Shown: positions 34,170 to 43,937, numbered from the stretch's first letter. The stretch is 64,000 nucleotides of DNA from an uncultured Rickettsiales bacterium (GCA_950054255.1 CATLOR010000001.1:771589-835588); one strand, 5' to 3'. Made by a program: numbers and translations. Notes: generated from the letters alone by a model not told the origin.

Positions 34170-34784
34170 TTAACCGTTATCGACAGATTCAAAACTATCA
34201 ACGAGTTTTTTATAATCAGGAAGAATATCATCAATAAGCTTTTGGCGCTCATAAATGAGTGAAGCTGGCGTATGTCTTTTTGTCGCTTGTTCACGTAGTT
34301 TGATACGGGCAAGCGCTGTGTCTGGATCGCAAGCCACATAAATCATTTTTAAGCTATAACCATATTTATCACGTGCGATTGTTAGTAAATCTTTATGAGC
34401 ATGAGGCGAGGCGCCATGATCAAGAAGGATATTACGTTTGCCTTCAATCATCATTTGAAGCATTTTATAACCGATACTCGCCGCAAGGGGACTCCATTTT
34501 TTATAAGCACCAGCAGGATCAAGTTCTCTGTCTTGTTTATATCCTTCAATCTCAGCCATAACACGGTCAAAATCGATTAAGACGTAATCTTTATTTTCTA
34601 AATTTTCGGCGTAATATTTATCAGCAACTGTACTTTTACCAGCACCGGGAATACCACACATATGAATAAAGATGGGTTTTTCTTGAGCCTCAGCCCCAGA
34701 ACTTAGTCGGTCAATGATTTTTGCGGCTTCAATTGCAAAGTCAGGATCAATGTTTTCGTATGGAATAAGTTTTTCAGCATTCAT
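34170..34784 (-). CDS. P-loop kinase, zeta-toxin-like
   Basis: A 204-residue P-loop kinase. Walker A 'HMCGIPGAGKSTVADKYY', then 'VLIDFDRVMAEIEGYK' (substrate Asp position as in zeta-type and chloramphenicol-phosphotransferase-like kinases), 'ILLDHGASPHAHKDLL' and the lid 'LARIKLREQATKRHTP'. The fold resembles zeta toxins and small-molecule kinases; no antitoxin gene is beside it, so a housekeeping or repair kinase is as likely as a toxin. ATG 34784 is taken as the start; in-frame starts at 34799 and 34823 overlap the permease gene. The start lies four bases after the ABC permease stop. Confidence 0.82.
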   Translation of the reverse strand: MNAEKLIPYENIDPDFAIEAAKIIDRLSSGAEAQEKPIFIHMCGIPGAGKSTVADKYYAENLENKDYVLIDFDRVMAEIEGYKQDRELDPAGAYKKWSPLAASIGYKMLQMMIEGKRNILLDHGASPHAHKDLLTIARDKYGYSLKMIYVACDPDTALARIKLREQATKRHTPASLIYERQKLIDDILPDYKKLVDSFESVDNG

Positions 34785-34788
34785 GTTG

Positions 34789-35604
34789 TTATTCACCATA
34801 TTGTAGTAAGTTGCCCGTTTCACGGATTTTTTTGAATGTATAGTTTAGATATAATATACACAAACTAAAGTAAACTAAATTAAGCGCATATGAAAGACCG
34901 ATGTCTTTCCAGTTAACATAGTTATCGACCAAAATATCACGCATACCTTCAAAGCAATAAGTTGTTGGCAGAGCGAGAGCAAAGGGTTGAAGCCAAGTCG
35001 GTAACACTTCTAGTGGATAAAAAACACAACTAATGGGAGAGATCGCAAAGGCAATCATCCACGCAAATGATTCCGCACCAAGTCCGTAACGTAAAATAAT
35101 GGCTTGAGCGATCAGGCTCATCCAAATTCCTGTAAAAACAAGACTGCTATAGAAGAAAACTAATGGAACCCCCATATCAAAGATGGAGTAGTGATAGAGG
35201 AATAAGGCAATCAACATGGCAGGGAAGATGCCAACGAAGGTACGAATAAAGGTTAAAATAGACAGCGCGCCAATCCATTCATAAAAACGAAGTGGAGAAA
35301 CAAATAAATGCCCTAAATTTTTTGACCACATTTCCTCTAAAAATGAGAGCGCATAGCCAATTTGTGAACGCATTAGTACTTCCCACAACAACGCACCAGC
35401 AAGTAAAACACCAAAGGCTTGTTCAACCCATGTACTGTTTCCAGCAGAAAGATGAAGAGTTAAGAACCCCCATGTAATAATTTGAAAAACAGGCCAATAG
35501 GACATCTCAATTAAGCGTGGCCATGAATTTTTATAGAGATAATAAAAACGCAGTAAAATCGCTCCCATGCGCTGTAGACGAGAATCTTTATACTGTAATG
35601 TCAT
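34789..35604 (-). CDS. ABC-2 type transporter permease
   Basis: A 271-residue integral membrane permease of the ABC-2 family with about six hydrophobic segments, including 'FGVLLAGALLWEVLM', 'ALSILTFIRTFVGIFPAML', 'VPLVFFYSSLVFTGIWMSL' and 'LNLVYFSLCILYLNYTF'. The segment 'WPVFQIITWGFLTL' and 'PTTYCFEGMRDIL' resemble exporters of the NodJ/polysaccharide-lipid type. Its ATG overlaps the ATPase gene stop by four bases, so the two make one transporter. Substrate not predictable from sequence; the adjacent lipid acyltransferase genes make a lipid-linked substrate conceivable. Confidence 0.92.
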   Translation of the reverse strand: MTLQYKDSRLQRMGAILLRFYYLYKNSWPRLIEMSYWPVFQIITWGFLTLHLSAGNSTWVEQAFGVLLAGALLWEVLMRSQIGYALSFLEEMWSKNLGHLFVSPLRFYEWIGALSILTFIRTFVGIFPAMLIALFLYHYSIFDMGVPLVFFYSSLVFTGIWMSLIAQAIILRYGLGAESFAWMIAFAISPISCVFYPLEVLPTWLQPFALALPTTYCFEGMRDILVDNYVNWKDIGLSYALNLVYFSLCILYLNYTFKKIRETGNLLQYGE

Positions 35605-36359
35605 GAGATATCACCTCCCGTTTTAAGTATCTTCTTTTCAGAACGTGCGATATGTAGAAAAACATCTTCTAATGTTTGATGCGCGTATTTTTTGATTAAA
35701 TCGGTAGAGTTTCCTTCATCGACAATAGAACCACTATGCATCATAAGAATATGATCGCTCATGCGTTCCACTTCTGACATGTTATGCGATGAAAATAAAA
35801 TACTCGCCCCAGTTTTTTTACTATATTTTTGAAGATAGTTTCGGATTTTATCTCCCGTATCTGGGTCAATGGAGGCTGTTGGCTCATCTAAGAGTAGAAG
35901 GCGTGGATTGTTCAAAAGTGATTTTGCTAAGGCGAGGCGTGTTCTTTGCCCTGCCGAAAGCTCTCCAGAACGTCTGTGGCGTAAATGATGAAGGTCAAGT
36001 TCATGCATAAGCTCATCAAGATGATCGTGATAGTTTCTTAAATTATACAAATGTGCATTTACGTTTAAGTTTTCTAAAACCGTTAAACGATAAGGCATCT
36101 CACAATAAGGTGAGGAAAAATTCATAAAAGGGATCGCTTTGTAACGATCAACCTCCATATCATGATCGAAGACGGTTACAGTACCTTCACTGGGGGAGGT
36201 TAATCCTAAGATCATAGAAATCGTTGTTGTTTTACCTGCGCCATTTCCACCTAATAGTGCTGTAATTGAGCCTTCTTCAACAGAAAATGAGATATGGTCT
36301 ACAGCGCAAAAATCACCATAGTTTTTTGTTAGGTTATTGACTGTTAGAATATTTGCCAT
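35601..36359 (-). CDS. ABC transporter ATP-binding protein
   Basis: A 252-residue ABC ATPase. Walker A 'GGNGAGKTTTISMIL', Q-loop region 'FMNFSSPYCEMPYRLTVLEN', signature 'LSAGQRTRLALAKSLL', Walker B 'RLLLLDEPTASIDPDTG' and H-loop 'FSSHNMSEVERMSD'. The signature LSAGQ, with Ala for the more usual Gly, is acceptable. Pairs with the overlapping ABC-2 permease to form an exporter in the inner membrane. It lies 19 bases after the plsC-like gene on the same strand. Confidence 0.95.
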   Translation of the reverse strand: MANILTVNNLTKNYGDFCAVDHISFSVEEGSITALLGGNGAGKTTTISMILGLTSPSEGTVTVFDHDMEVDRYKAIPFMNFSSPYCEMPYRLTVLENLNVNAHLYNLRNYHDHLDELMHELDLHHLRHRRSGELSAGQRTRLALAKSLLNNPRLLLLDEPTASIDPDTGDKIRNYLQKYSKKTGASILFSSHNMSEVERMSDHILMMHSGSIVDEGNSTDLIKKYAHQTLEDVFLHIARSEKKILKTGGDIS

Positions 36360-36378
36360 GAGGCTAATCTATTGCTTT

Positions 36379-37188
36379 TTATTTCTTCGCGCAAGCTTTT
36401 AGCGTTTGCTCATGCGTCAGTTTAACCTGTTCAAAACACTGATTGGCGAGATCTTTGCGGTTGTGTTCAGCTTTGACTTTGATCGGATCAAGGTACGTTA
36501 AATGCACTTCTAAATGTTTATGTTTTAAAAATGCCCAAAGATGAGGCATAAGCTCGTGCTCATCTTTATACCAAGAGACGAGATCTCTTTCTTCGCCCTT
36601 AATAACAGCTCCATTCAGGTGCGTGTAGCTCAAACTAACAGGTTGAATGATGACATCTTTTTTAATTGAATCATCCATAAAAGCACCAAAAAGAGAGCTT
36701 TTGAAAGGATAGACATCAATACCATTTGTTGTTGTTCCTTCTGGAAAGATCAGTAAGTTTTCGCCTCGGCGTACATAATTAAGGAGCATTTCTTTTTGTC
36801 CTTTCGCAGCACTTGGGCGACGTTCAACAAAGATCGTTCCTTGTAAACGTGCAAGAAAACCAAATACAGGCCAGCCAGCAATATCGCTTTTAGCAACAAA
36901 GAAACCACGTAACCAAGAGCCGATCACGATAATGTCCAAATAGCTTGTATGGTTTGAGGCATATAAAATAGTCGCATTTTTATTATCAAGGTATGTGTCA
37001 CGACCATGTCTTATAAGTTTAACACCTGTTACAAGACAGGCAACACGGTGGAAAATATGAGGAAAAAACCAAACAGGTTTCTTTTCTTTCCAAAAAAAGA
37101 CCAGCAACATAAAGGGTTGAAGTAAGGCAACACTCAGAGCCATGAATGCAATGACAAGGATTTTAAAACAAGCGGCAATTGATCTCAT
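36379..37188 (-). CDS. Lysophospholipid/lyso-ornithine lipid acyltransferase (PlsC family)
   Basis: A 269-residue membrane-bound PlsC-type acyltransferase. An N-terminal hydrophobic segment (~7-32) anchors it; the catalytic HX4D motif is in 'ASNHTSYLDIIVIGSW', and 'LLIFPEGTTTNGIDVYPFK' is the acceptor-binding block. It acylates a lysolipid with acyl-ACP or acyl-CoA. Because the next gene upstream on this strand is OlsB-like, it is probably OlsA, which completes ornithine lipid synthesis; 1-acylglycerol-3-phosphate acyltransferase is the alternative. Confidence 0.9.
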   Translation of the reverse strand: MRSIAACFKILVIAFMALSVALLQPFMLLVFFWKEKKPVWFFPHIFHRVACLVTGVKLIRHGRDTYLDNKNATILYASNHTSYLDIIVIGSWLRGFFVAKSDIAGWPVFGFLARLQGTIFVERRPSAAKGQKEMLLNYVRRGENLLIFPEGTTTNGIDVYPFKSSLFGAFMDDSIKKDVIIQPVSLSYTHLNGAVIKGEERDLVSWYKDEHELMPHLWAFLKHKHLEVHLTYLDPIKVKAEHNRKDLANQCFEQVKLTHEQTLKACAKK

Positions 37189-37205
37189 AATATTATTTGG
37201 TTTAG

Positions 37206-38057
37206 TTATTCTTTGGCAGAGCGGTCACGTCTGTAATATTCAACATGCTTTTCGCTCAAAGTTGCTTTCTCAACCATGATACAAATATCAACAGACTTCC
37301 ATTGCATATCAATCATAGCGCCATCTCCTATGATACCATTGAGGCGTAGATATCCTTTTACAAGCGGTGGAAGTTGTTTAACAGCTTCTTTAGGGTTGAT
37401 TTCTTCCTTTGGAATTAGATTGATGCTTTGAAAATATTTATCAAGTGCTTTGGGGCGCACTTCTTCACGTGCTAAATGATAATGATACAGATAAGAAAGA
37501 GGGAGTGCTAATTCTTGAGGGTCGGTATAACCTTCAAAGCTTGCGCATCCAAATAGGAAATCAACCTCATGGTGAAAAATAAAAGCACCAATACCTTGCC
37601 ATAAAAGCTGGAGGGCAAAGCGTGTGCGGTAGCCGTCTAAGATACAACTACGACCAACTTCCATAAGGTTTTTTGCATTCTTTTTTAGGGGCGTGATATC
37701 AAATTCGCTTTCTGTATAGAACTCATGCATATCATCACTGACGACTTGTCGGAACATTCTATATGTACCAATCACTTTATGATCGTCAGGATCATTGATA
37801 TCAATAACAAGTAAATGTGTTGAAACATCATCAAAACGGTCATAGTCACGCTTTAATGTACCCATTTCGCCAATGGGGTCTGCGCCATATTCTTCATAAA
37901 AAACTTTATAGCGGAGTTCTTGTGCTTTTTTGATTTCATCAACCGTCTCAGCAACTTTCAGCATAAGACCATTGATTGTCATTTTTTTGATTTCATCAGG
38001 CGCTTCCATTAAATATGGGTTTTTAGATGGACAGCGAGGCGTTGTATAATCAGTCAT
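37206..38057 (-). CDS. OlsB-like N-acyltransferase (GNAT fold)
   Basis: A 283-residue member of the acyl-ACP-using GNAT family (PF13444). 'AQELRYKVFYEEYGADP' is the family signature, with 'THLLVIDINDPDDHKVIGTYRM' as the acetyl/acyl-CoA-type core, 'LMEVGRSCILDGYRTRFAL' and 'IGAFIFHHEVDFLFGCASFEG'. OlsB N-acylates ornithine with a 3-hydroxy fatty acid, the first step to ornithine lipids; related enzymes make other N-acyl amino acids. Linked to the PlsC-like gene 17 bases on. It is divergent from the large histidine kinase, with a 201-base gap between them. Membrane lipids without phosphorus would help under phosphate limitation (inference). Confidence 0.86.
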   Translation of the reverse strand: MTDYTTPRCPSKNPYLMEAPDEIKKMTINGLMLKVAETVDEIKKAQELRYKVFYEEYGADPIGEMGTLKRDYDRFDDVSTHLLVIDINDPDDHKVIGTYRMFRQVVSDDMHEFYTESEFDITPLKKNAKNLMEVGRSCILDGYRTRFALQLLWQGIGAFIFHHEVDFLFGCASFEGYTDPQELALPLSYLYHYHLAREEVRPKALDKYFQSINLIPKEEINPKEAVKQLPPLVKGYLRLNGIIGDGAMIDMQWKSVDICIMVEKATLSEKHVEYYRRDRSAKE

Positions 38058-38210
38058 AAGCCATTTCTTCTGTTAGAATGTTTTCTTAAATAGATACATA
38101 CTATTTTATTGGCGCTCAGTTAAGCTTTTTTTGAACTAGAATTGCGCTTAAATGGTGAATAGATAAAATTTTAGCTAAATTTTAACATTCAACCCTATAT
38201 GATAGAGAAG

Positions 38211-38226
38211 TGTGTAAATCTACACA
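38211..38226. repeat. Perfect palindrome upstream of the large histidine kinase gene
   Basis: TGTGTAAATCTACACA: six-base arms around AATC, 33 bases before the TTG start of the kinase gene and 154 bases from the divergent olsB-like start. The position suits an operator or a short leader hairpin. Confidence 0.4.
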
Positions 38227-38258
38227 TGTCGTAGGGGATTTAAAAAGGAAGTAAGTGT

Positions 38259-40688
38259 TTGAAAGAAGAACTGTCTTATAAAGCGCGTCGGAGTGACTGG
38301 TACAGCGCATTTCTATTTGCTTGTATAGCGATTGGTATTTTTGCGGTTTCTTTTTTGGTTCAAAAGAAAGAAGTTCATGACAAGACGTCTATGCTTTCTA
38401 TTCATTTAAAGGCATCATTAATAGCGATAGAAAGAGATATAGATACTTTTTTCTCTGATTTACAAAAAACACAAGAAACAGAAATTAAAAGATTCTTGAG
38501 AAATCATCCAGGCGTTGAAATTGTTGTTGGTCATAAAGAAAATGATGAACTTGATTTTAAACGCATTTATACATCACAAGTAACACGAGATGTTGAGCAA
38601 GATAAACTACTTGATTTATTGCCAAGAATTCAAGACCACAGTGTTTTATCGCGCGATTATGATCATATTTTCGTTGTTGAGAAAACACATAAAGCTTTTT
38701 TAGGAAAAAATGCGGATAAAAGTTTTATTTGGGCTAAAACACTTTCACATCATAAGGCAACGACAATTATTCTTGTTTTTTATGATTTAAATGCTGTGAT
38801 TGATCCATGGACAGAGCAATTAGTTGATGACAGTTTAATCGCAACCTATGTTCAAAATGAACATTCAGGTGTTTTGTTGGCACATACAAGCCCTGCATTA
38901 TCAAAGGATTATGAGTCTTTTCTTGAGTTGCTTTCTCAGTCGGATACACGATTGCTGAAATATAAAAACACGCAATTGAGTATCTCACACTTATTATACC
39001 CAGATCATTCTTATTTAATTAGTCTGTTGTTGGCCTTTGCAAGTGCTTTATGTTCATTAATCTTCTTCTTAAAAGCGATTTTACTTGTACGTTACGACCT
39101 CAGTGTTAAGCGCAGATTAGAACAAGAGCATAATATGCAAGAACATCTGCAAAGTGAAATTAGAAAGCTTGATAAAGATTATGCGGTTTTAAGAAAGAAT
39201 GCGCGTGAATATAGGCATGTATTGGATTCGATATCTGATATTGTTTTTGAAACAGATATGAATGGCCATGTTCTCTTTATGAATGAAACATGGGAGCGCG
39301 CAACAGAAGTTCCTGTATGGGATGTGATTAAAACACCGCTGTGGGAATTATTCCACCCCGATGACCGTATGGCTGTAAAGCTTTTAATTGAAAGCTATAT
39401 CGAAGGGCACCGTTATGCGTCTTATGAAGAGGCTCGCCTTTCATTGAATGATGGCACTTATAAAACGGTTGAGATTTCTTTGAATATGGTGCGTATCCCA
39501 GATAATCAAGATATTTGCTTAGTTGGAAGCATGACTGATATTGATCATCGTGTACGCTCAGAGGTGGCTCTGCGTGAAGCTGAAGAAAAATATCGTAATA
39601 TGGTTGAAAAGTCATTAGGCGGTATTTATCGCTCTGTACCAGAAGGGTATTTTATTGATGCAAACCCTGCTATGGCACAGATTTTGGGCTATGATAGTGT
39701 AAAAGAATTATTAGAAAAAATTACAGATATTAATAAGCAATTTTATTGTGATGAGAGCGCTCGCGAGAAAATTCTTAAAACGATGGAAGATGAAGGGCTT
39801 AAAGATATTGAGTCACGTGTTTATAAAAAAGACGGTTCTGTGATTTGGATTAGTGAAAGTTTTAGACCCGTTTTTGGTGAAGATGATTCAATCCTTTATT
39901 ATGAAGGCACAATTGTTGATATTACAAAACGTAAAGTAATTGAAGCCGCTTTGTTAAAAGCAAAATCACACTCAGACATGGCCAGCCGTTCGAAATCTGA
40001 ATTTTTGGCAAATATGAGCCACGAATTAAGAACGCCTTTGAATGCGATTATTGGCTTTTCTGAAATTTTAAAAGATGAATTATTTGGCCCACTGGGCTCA
40101 GATGAATATAAAGAATATTCTCAAGATATTTATAATTCAGGCACGCATTTATTGCAGATCATTAACGATATTCTTGATATGTCTAAGATTGAGGCTGGTA
40201 AACGCGAGTTGCGTGAGGATCTGATTAAGGTTTCTGATGTTGCTGCGGTTGCGTTTAAAATGGTTAAGCCAAAGGCTGATTCCCGTAATGTGACACTTGA
40301 GAATTTAGCAGCGCTTGATTTGCCCCCACTCTTAGCAGAACAATTAGCTGTGAAGCAAATCTTGATTAATCTATTAACAAATGCGGTTAAATTCACTAAA
40401 GAAGGTGGTTCGGTTAAGCTAACGAGTGCATTCTCAGAAAAAGGTGAATTGATCTTGTCTGTGACAGATACAGGGATTGGTATGCGCGAAGAAGATATTG
40501 AAAAAGCGTTATCAGCCTTTGGTCAAATCGATGGGGATTTATCTAAGAAGGAGTCTGGCACAGGGCTAGGATTAACACTTGTAAAACAACTCACAGAGCT
40601 TCATGGAGGCTATATTGTTGTTGAAAGTGAAGTGGATAAAGGAACAACCGTTCATGTTCACTTCCCCGCAGAGCGTGTCCGTAAATAA
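38259..40688 (+). CDS. Membrane-bound PAS sensor histidine kinase, PleC/DivJ-like
   Basis: An 809-residue kinase: transmembrane helix ~15-34, extracytoplasmic sensor domain ~35-245, second helix ~248-275 ('LISLLLAFASALCSLIFFL'), coiled linker, PAS1 ~320-430, PAS2 ~445-560, HisKA with phospho-acceptor His588 ('NMSHELRTPLNAIIGFSEIL') and HATPase_c ending 'GTGLGLTLVKQLTELHGG'. 'HLLQIINDILDMSKIEAG' is the PleC/DivJ-type dimerisation helix. The TTG start at 38259 follows AAGGAAG (38246-38252) and is needed to include the first membrane helix. No response regulator is adjacent. Likely acts on a DivK-type single-domain regulator. Confidence 0.93.
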   Translation: MKEELSYKARRSDWYSAFLFACIAIGIFAVSFLVQKKEVHDKTSMLSIHLKASLIAIERDIDTFFSDLQKTQETEIKRFLRNHPGVEIVVGHKENDELDFKRIYTSQVTRDVEQDKLLDLLPRIQDHSVLSRDYDHIFVVEKTHKAFLGKNADKSFIWAKTLSHHKATTIILVFYDLNAVIDPWTEQLVDDSLIATYVQNEHSGVLLAHTSPALSKDYESFLELLSQSDTRLLKYKNTQLSISHLLYPDHSYLISLLLAFASALCSLIFFLKAILLVRYDLSVKRRLEQEHNMQEHLQSEIRKLDKDYAVLRKNAREYRHVLDSISDIVFETDMNGHVLFMNETWERATEVPVWDVIKTPLWELFHPDDRMAVKLLIESYIEGHRYASYEEARLSLNDGTYKTVEISLNMVRIPDNQDICLVGSMTDIDHRVRSEVALREAEEKYRNMVEKSLGGIYRSVPEGYFIDANPAMAQILGYDSVKELLEKITDINKQFYCDESAREKILKTMEDEGLKDIESRVYKKDGSVIWISESFRPVFGEDDSILYYEGTIVDITKRKVIEAALLKAKSHSDMASRSKSEFLANMSHELRTPLNAIIGFSEILKDELFGPLGSDEYKEYSQDIYNSGTHLLQIINDILDMSKIEAGKRELREDLIKVSDVAAVAFKMVKPKADSRNVTLENLAALDLPPLLAEQLAVKQILINLLTNAVKFTKEGGSVKLTSAFSEKGELILSVTDTGIGMREEDIEKALSAFGQIDGDLSKKESGTGLGLTLVKQLTELHGGYIVVESEVDKGTTVHVHFPAERVRK

Positions 40689-40718
40689 ACGGTTGTTTAT
40701 CCTTTTAATTTTATTAAT

Positions 40719-41726
40719 TTAAGCGTTTGCCATAGCGAGAGCTGTATCAAGCATACGGTTTGAGAAACCCCATTCATTATCATACCAGCTAAGGATACGA
40801 ACAAACTCACCTTCGATCACTTTTGTTTCGTTTAAAGCAAAAATAGATGAACGTGGATCGTGAATGAAATCAGCAGATACAAGTGGTTCATCATAAACAC
40901 CTAAAATGCCTTTTAAGGAGCCTTCTGAGGCTGCTTTTGTCATTGCTGCATTAATTGCTTCAACAGAAGTTGATTTACTTGGTTGGAATTTTAGATCAAC
41001 AACAGAAACAGTTGGTGTTGGAACGCGGATAGAGGTTCCGTCTAATTTTCCTTTTAACTCAGGTAAAACAAGACCAACAGCTTTTGCTGCCCCAGTTGAT
41101 GTTGGGATCATAGAAAGCGCTCCAGCGCGTGCGCGATGTAAATCACTATGTCCTGTATCAACGATGCGTTGATCCCCTGTATAAGAGTGAATTGTTGTCA
41201 TGAAACCACGCTCAATTCCAAATTCAGAATGCAGTACATGTGCAACAGGGGCTAAACAGTTTGTTGTACAAGATGCATTTGAAACAACTGTATGATCAGC
41301 TTGTAACTTGTCATGGTTAACACCGTAAACAACAGTGATATCTTCACCACTTGCAGGCGCAGAGATTAGGACTTTTTTAGCACCAGCTTTGATATGAAGG
41401 TTTGCTTCTTCTTTTGTTCTAAAGAAACCTGAACATTCAAAAACCATATCAACACCCATATCACCCCAGTTGATATCAGCAGGTGCTCTATGTTGAGAAT
41501 AGGCGAGCTTGTCACCGTCGATTGTTATGATCGATCCTTCAACAGAAACGTCTTTTGAAAAACGACCATGCACAGAATCATATTTGAAAAGATGTGCGCT
41601 TGTTTCAATCGGCGTTGGGTCATTGATCGCAACGATTTGTATATCTTTATTGCCACTTTCATAAAAGGCGCGCAATACAAGACGTCCAATACGACCAAAT
41701 CCGTTAATACCTACTCTTAATGTCAT
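40719..41726 (-). CDS. gap: Glyceraldehyde-3-phosphate dehydrogenase
   Basis: A 335-residue type I GAPDH, oxidising glyceraldehyde 3-phosphate with NAD(P) in glycolysis or reducing 1,3-bisphosphoglycerate in the reverse direction. 'VGINGFGRIGRLVLRAF' is the nucleotide-binding start, 'VSNASCTTNCLAPVAHVL' contains the catalytic Cys, and 'SWYDNEWGFSNRMLDTAL' is the C-terminal signature. Lies 23 bases after tkt on the minus strand, so the two form an operon. Confidence 0.98.
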   Translation of the reverse strand: MTLRVGINGFGRIGRLVLRAFYESGNKDIQIVAINDPTPIETSAHLFKYDSVHGRFSKDVSVEGSIITIDGDKLAYSQHRAPADINWGDMGVDMVFECSGFFRTKEEANLHIKAGAKKVLISAPASGEDITVVYGVNHDKLQADHTVVSNASCTTNCLAPVAHVLHSEFGIERGFMTTIHSYTGDQRIVDTGHSDLHRARAGALSMIPTSTGAAKAVGLVLPELKGKLDGTSIRVPTPTVSVVDLKFQPSKSTSVEAINAAMTKAASEGSLKGILGVYDEPLVSADFIHDPRSSIFALNETKVIEGEFVRILSWYDNEWGFSNRMLDTALAMANA

Positions 41727-41749
41727 GATAAAAAATCCCTTCTTTTCGT

Positions 41750-43753
41750 TTATGATAATTTTGAAACTGTATTTTCAGCGGTGATGCCAAAATGAGAATA
41801 AAGCACTTCGTAAGGCGCGGACTCACCAAAGCTTTCCATGCCAATAAAGATGCCATCAAATCCGATAAGACGGTCCCAGCTTTGACGACAGCCTGCTTCA
41901 ATGGCGCATAGTTTTTGTGCCGAGCCTCGAAGCGATGACAGGTAATCATTACCTTGTTCTAGGAGTAAGTCAAGGCATGGAACAGAAACAACACGGACAC
42001 CGTCGCCTTTTGTTTCTAGCATTTCTTTTGCTTCGAGGGCGATTTCGACCTCAGAACCGCTTGCAAAAAGAGTAATCGTATGTGCGTTGCCAGCCTCTCT
42101 TAAAATATATCCTCCTTTTGCTGTTAGGTTTTCTGATGCGCTTTCTAAGCGCACAGCAGGAAGATTTTGTCTTGTTAAAGATAAGAGAGAAGGTGCATGT
42201 TCCAAATTCAACGCTGCTTCCCAGCTTTCAGCTGTTTCAACAAGATCAGCTGGGCGGAACGTATAGCAATTTGGGATAGCGCGCATAGCTGATAAATGTT
42301 CAACAGGTTGGTGTGTCGGTCCATCTTCGCCAAGCCCGATAGAATCATGTGTCATAACATGAATGACACGTTGTTTCATAAGCGCCGCTAATCGAATAGA
42401 GGGGCGCGAATAATCTGCAAAACACAAGAATGTGCCGCCATAAGGGATTAAGCCTCCATGAAGGGTGAAGCCGTTCATGATCGCGGCCATACCATGTTCT
42501 CTAACCCCGTAATAAATATAAGAGCCAGAGAAGTCATTTTGATGAATATGGGTGTCTTGAACTTTTGTGATATTAGAGCCTGTTAAATCAGCAGAACCAC
42601 CAACGAGCTGTGGAATAGCCGTTGCAAGGACTTTTAAAACTTCGCCAGAAGCTTTTCTGGTTGCTATTTTTGTTGGGTTTTTAACACAGTCTTCAATAAA
42701 AGTTGCGATAGGGTCTTTCATTAAAGATGTAACAGATGGATTTAAATATGTGTTGAAGGCTTCTTTCTTCTCCGCATCTAATCCGTTGAAGCGTGTATTC
42801 CAAGCTGTGTAAACAGCCTTGTTTTTATCACCAATAGAACGCCATTGAGATAATAAATCTTCTGGAATTTCGAACGCATCATGAGCCCAGTTTAAAGCTT
42901 CTTTCGCGCCTTTTAGTTCACTTTCACCAAGAGGTGAACCGTGCGCACTTGATGTATTTTCTTTTGTTGGTGCGCCGTAACCAATACGTGTTTTACAGGC
43001 AATTAGCGTTGGTCTTTCTGTTTCGCTAACGGCTTTTTCAAGCGCGCGGTCAATGCTTTCAAAATCATGACCGTCAGCATGAAGTGTTTTCCAGCCATAA
43101 GAGTCAAAACGCTTAACAGTATCATCACTGAAAGAGAGGTCTGTTTTTCCATCAATTGAAATGCCGTTATCATCGTATAGGACAACCAGATTTGATAAGC
43201 CTAAATGCCCAGCAAGCGAACATGCTTCGTGACTGATCCCTTCCATTAAATCACCGTCACCGGCCATAACAAAAGTCTTGTGATCTATAAGCTCTGAACC
43301 AAAACGGCTTTTTAACATTTCCTCAGCCATGGCAAAACCGACAGAGGTTGCAATTCCTTGTCCTAATGGACCTGTTGTCATTTCAATCCCCGCGCTTTGT
43401 TCGATTTCTGGATGACCTGCGGCAAGGGAGTGAAGTTGGCGGAAATTCTTGATTTGATCCAAAGTCATCTTCTCATAACCCGTTAGGTATAACAAACTAT
43501 ATAAAAGCATCGATCCATGGCCACCAGAAAGGATAAAGCGATCACGGTCAAACCATGTAGGATCTGCGGGATTAAATTTGAGATATTTTGTAAAGAGAAG
43601 TGTCGCAACATCAGCCATTCCCATCGGCATACCTGGATGGCCGGATTGTGCTTTTTCAACCGCATCCATTGAAAGGGCTCTAATAGCATTGGCCATTTCT
43701 CTCAACGGTGTATAGTCAGTGAGTGTTTGTGTTTCTAAAGCGGTATTCTCCAT
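41750..43753 (-). CDS. tkt: Transketolase
   Basis: A 667-residue TPP-dependent enzyme transferring two-carbon units between sugar phosphates in the pentose phosphate pathway. 'KAQSGHPGMPMGMADVATLL' opens the substrate domain; 'MAGDGDLMEGISHEACSLAG' is the TPP motif (GDG...N), 'ADYSRPSIRLAALMKQRVI' and 'DSIGLGEDGPTHQPVEHL' the pyrimidine-domain signatures. Full family length. Transcribed ahead of gap and divergently from the DUF4164-zapA unit, an arrangement common in Alphaproteobacteria. Confidence 0.98.
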   Translation of the reverse strand: MENTALETQTLTDYTPLREMANAIRALSMDAVEKAQSGHPGMPMGMADVATLLFTKYLKFNPADPTWFDRDRFILSGGHGSMLLYSLLYLTGYEKMTLDQIKNFRQLHSLAAGHPEIEQSAGIEMTTGPLGQGIATSVGFAMAEEMLKSRFGSELIDHKTFVMAGDGDLMEGISHEACSLAGHLGLSNLVVLYDDNGISIDGKTDLSFSDDTVKRFDSYGWKTLHADGHDFESIDRALEKAVSETERPTLIACKTRIGYGAPTKENTSSAHGSPLGESELKGAKEALNWAHDAFEIPEDLLSQWRSIGDKNKAVYTAWNTRFNGLDAEKKEAFNTYLNPSVTSLMKDPIATFIEDCVKNPTKIATRKASGEVLKVLATAIPQLVGGSADLTGSNITKVQDTHIHQNDFSGSYIYYGVREHGMAAIMNGFTLHGGLIPYGGTFLCFADYSRPSIRLAALMKQRVIHVMTHDSIGLGEDGPTHQPVEHLSAMRAIPNCYTFRPADLVETAESWEAALNLEHAPSLLSLTRQNLPAVRLESASENLTAKGGYILREAGNAHTITLFASGSEVEIALEAKEMLETKGDGVRVVSVPCLDLLLEQGNDYLSSLRGSAQKLCAIEAGCRQSWDRLIGFDGIFIGMESFGESAPYEVLYSHFGITAENTVSKLS

Positions 43754-43937
43754 AACGATTTATCTTTCTCTGCTGTGTCAAATTTGGATGCCTTTAGAAT
43801 GAAGCAGGAGAGGGATAAGGTCAACAGGAATTCCATGAGAAAATTAAGTAATTTTGGCAATTGACGAATGCGGTTTAGGGTCGTATTATCGCGATTCTAA
43901 TCATGATGCTAATAAGTAAACGGAAAGAACCTGTCTG

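Noticed and set aside
40685..40700. Possible terminator ATAAAC-GGTT-GTTTAT between the large kinase and gap genes
   Set aside because: AT-rich 6-bp stem and a broken T-run; too weak to call.
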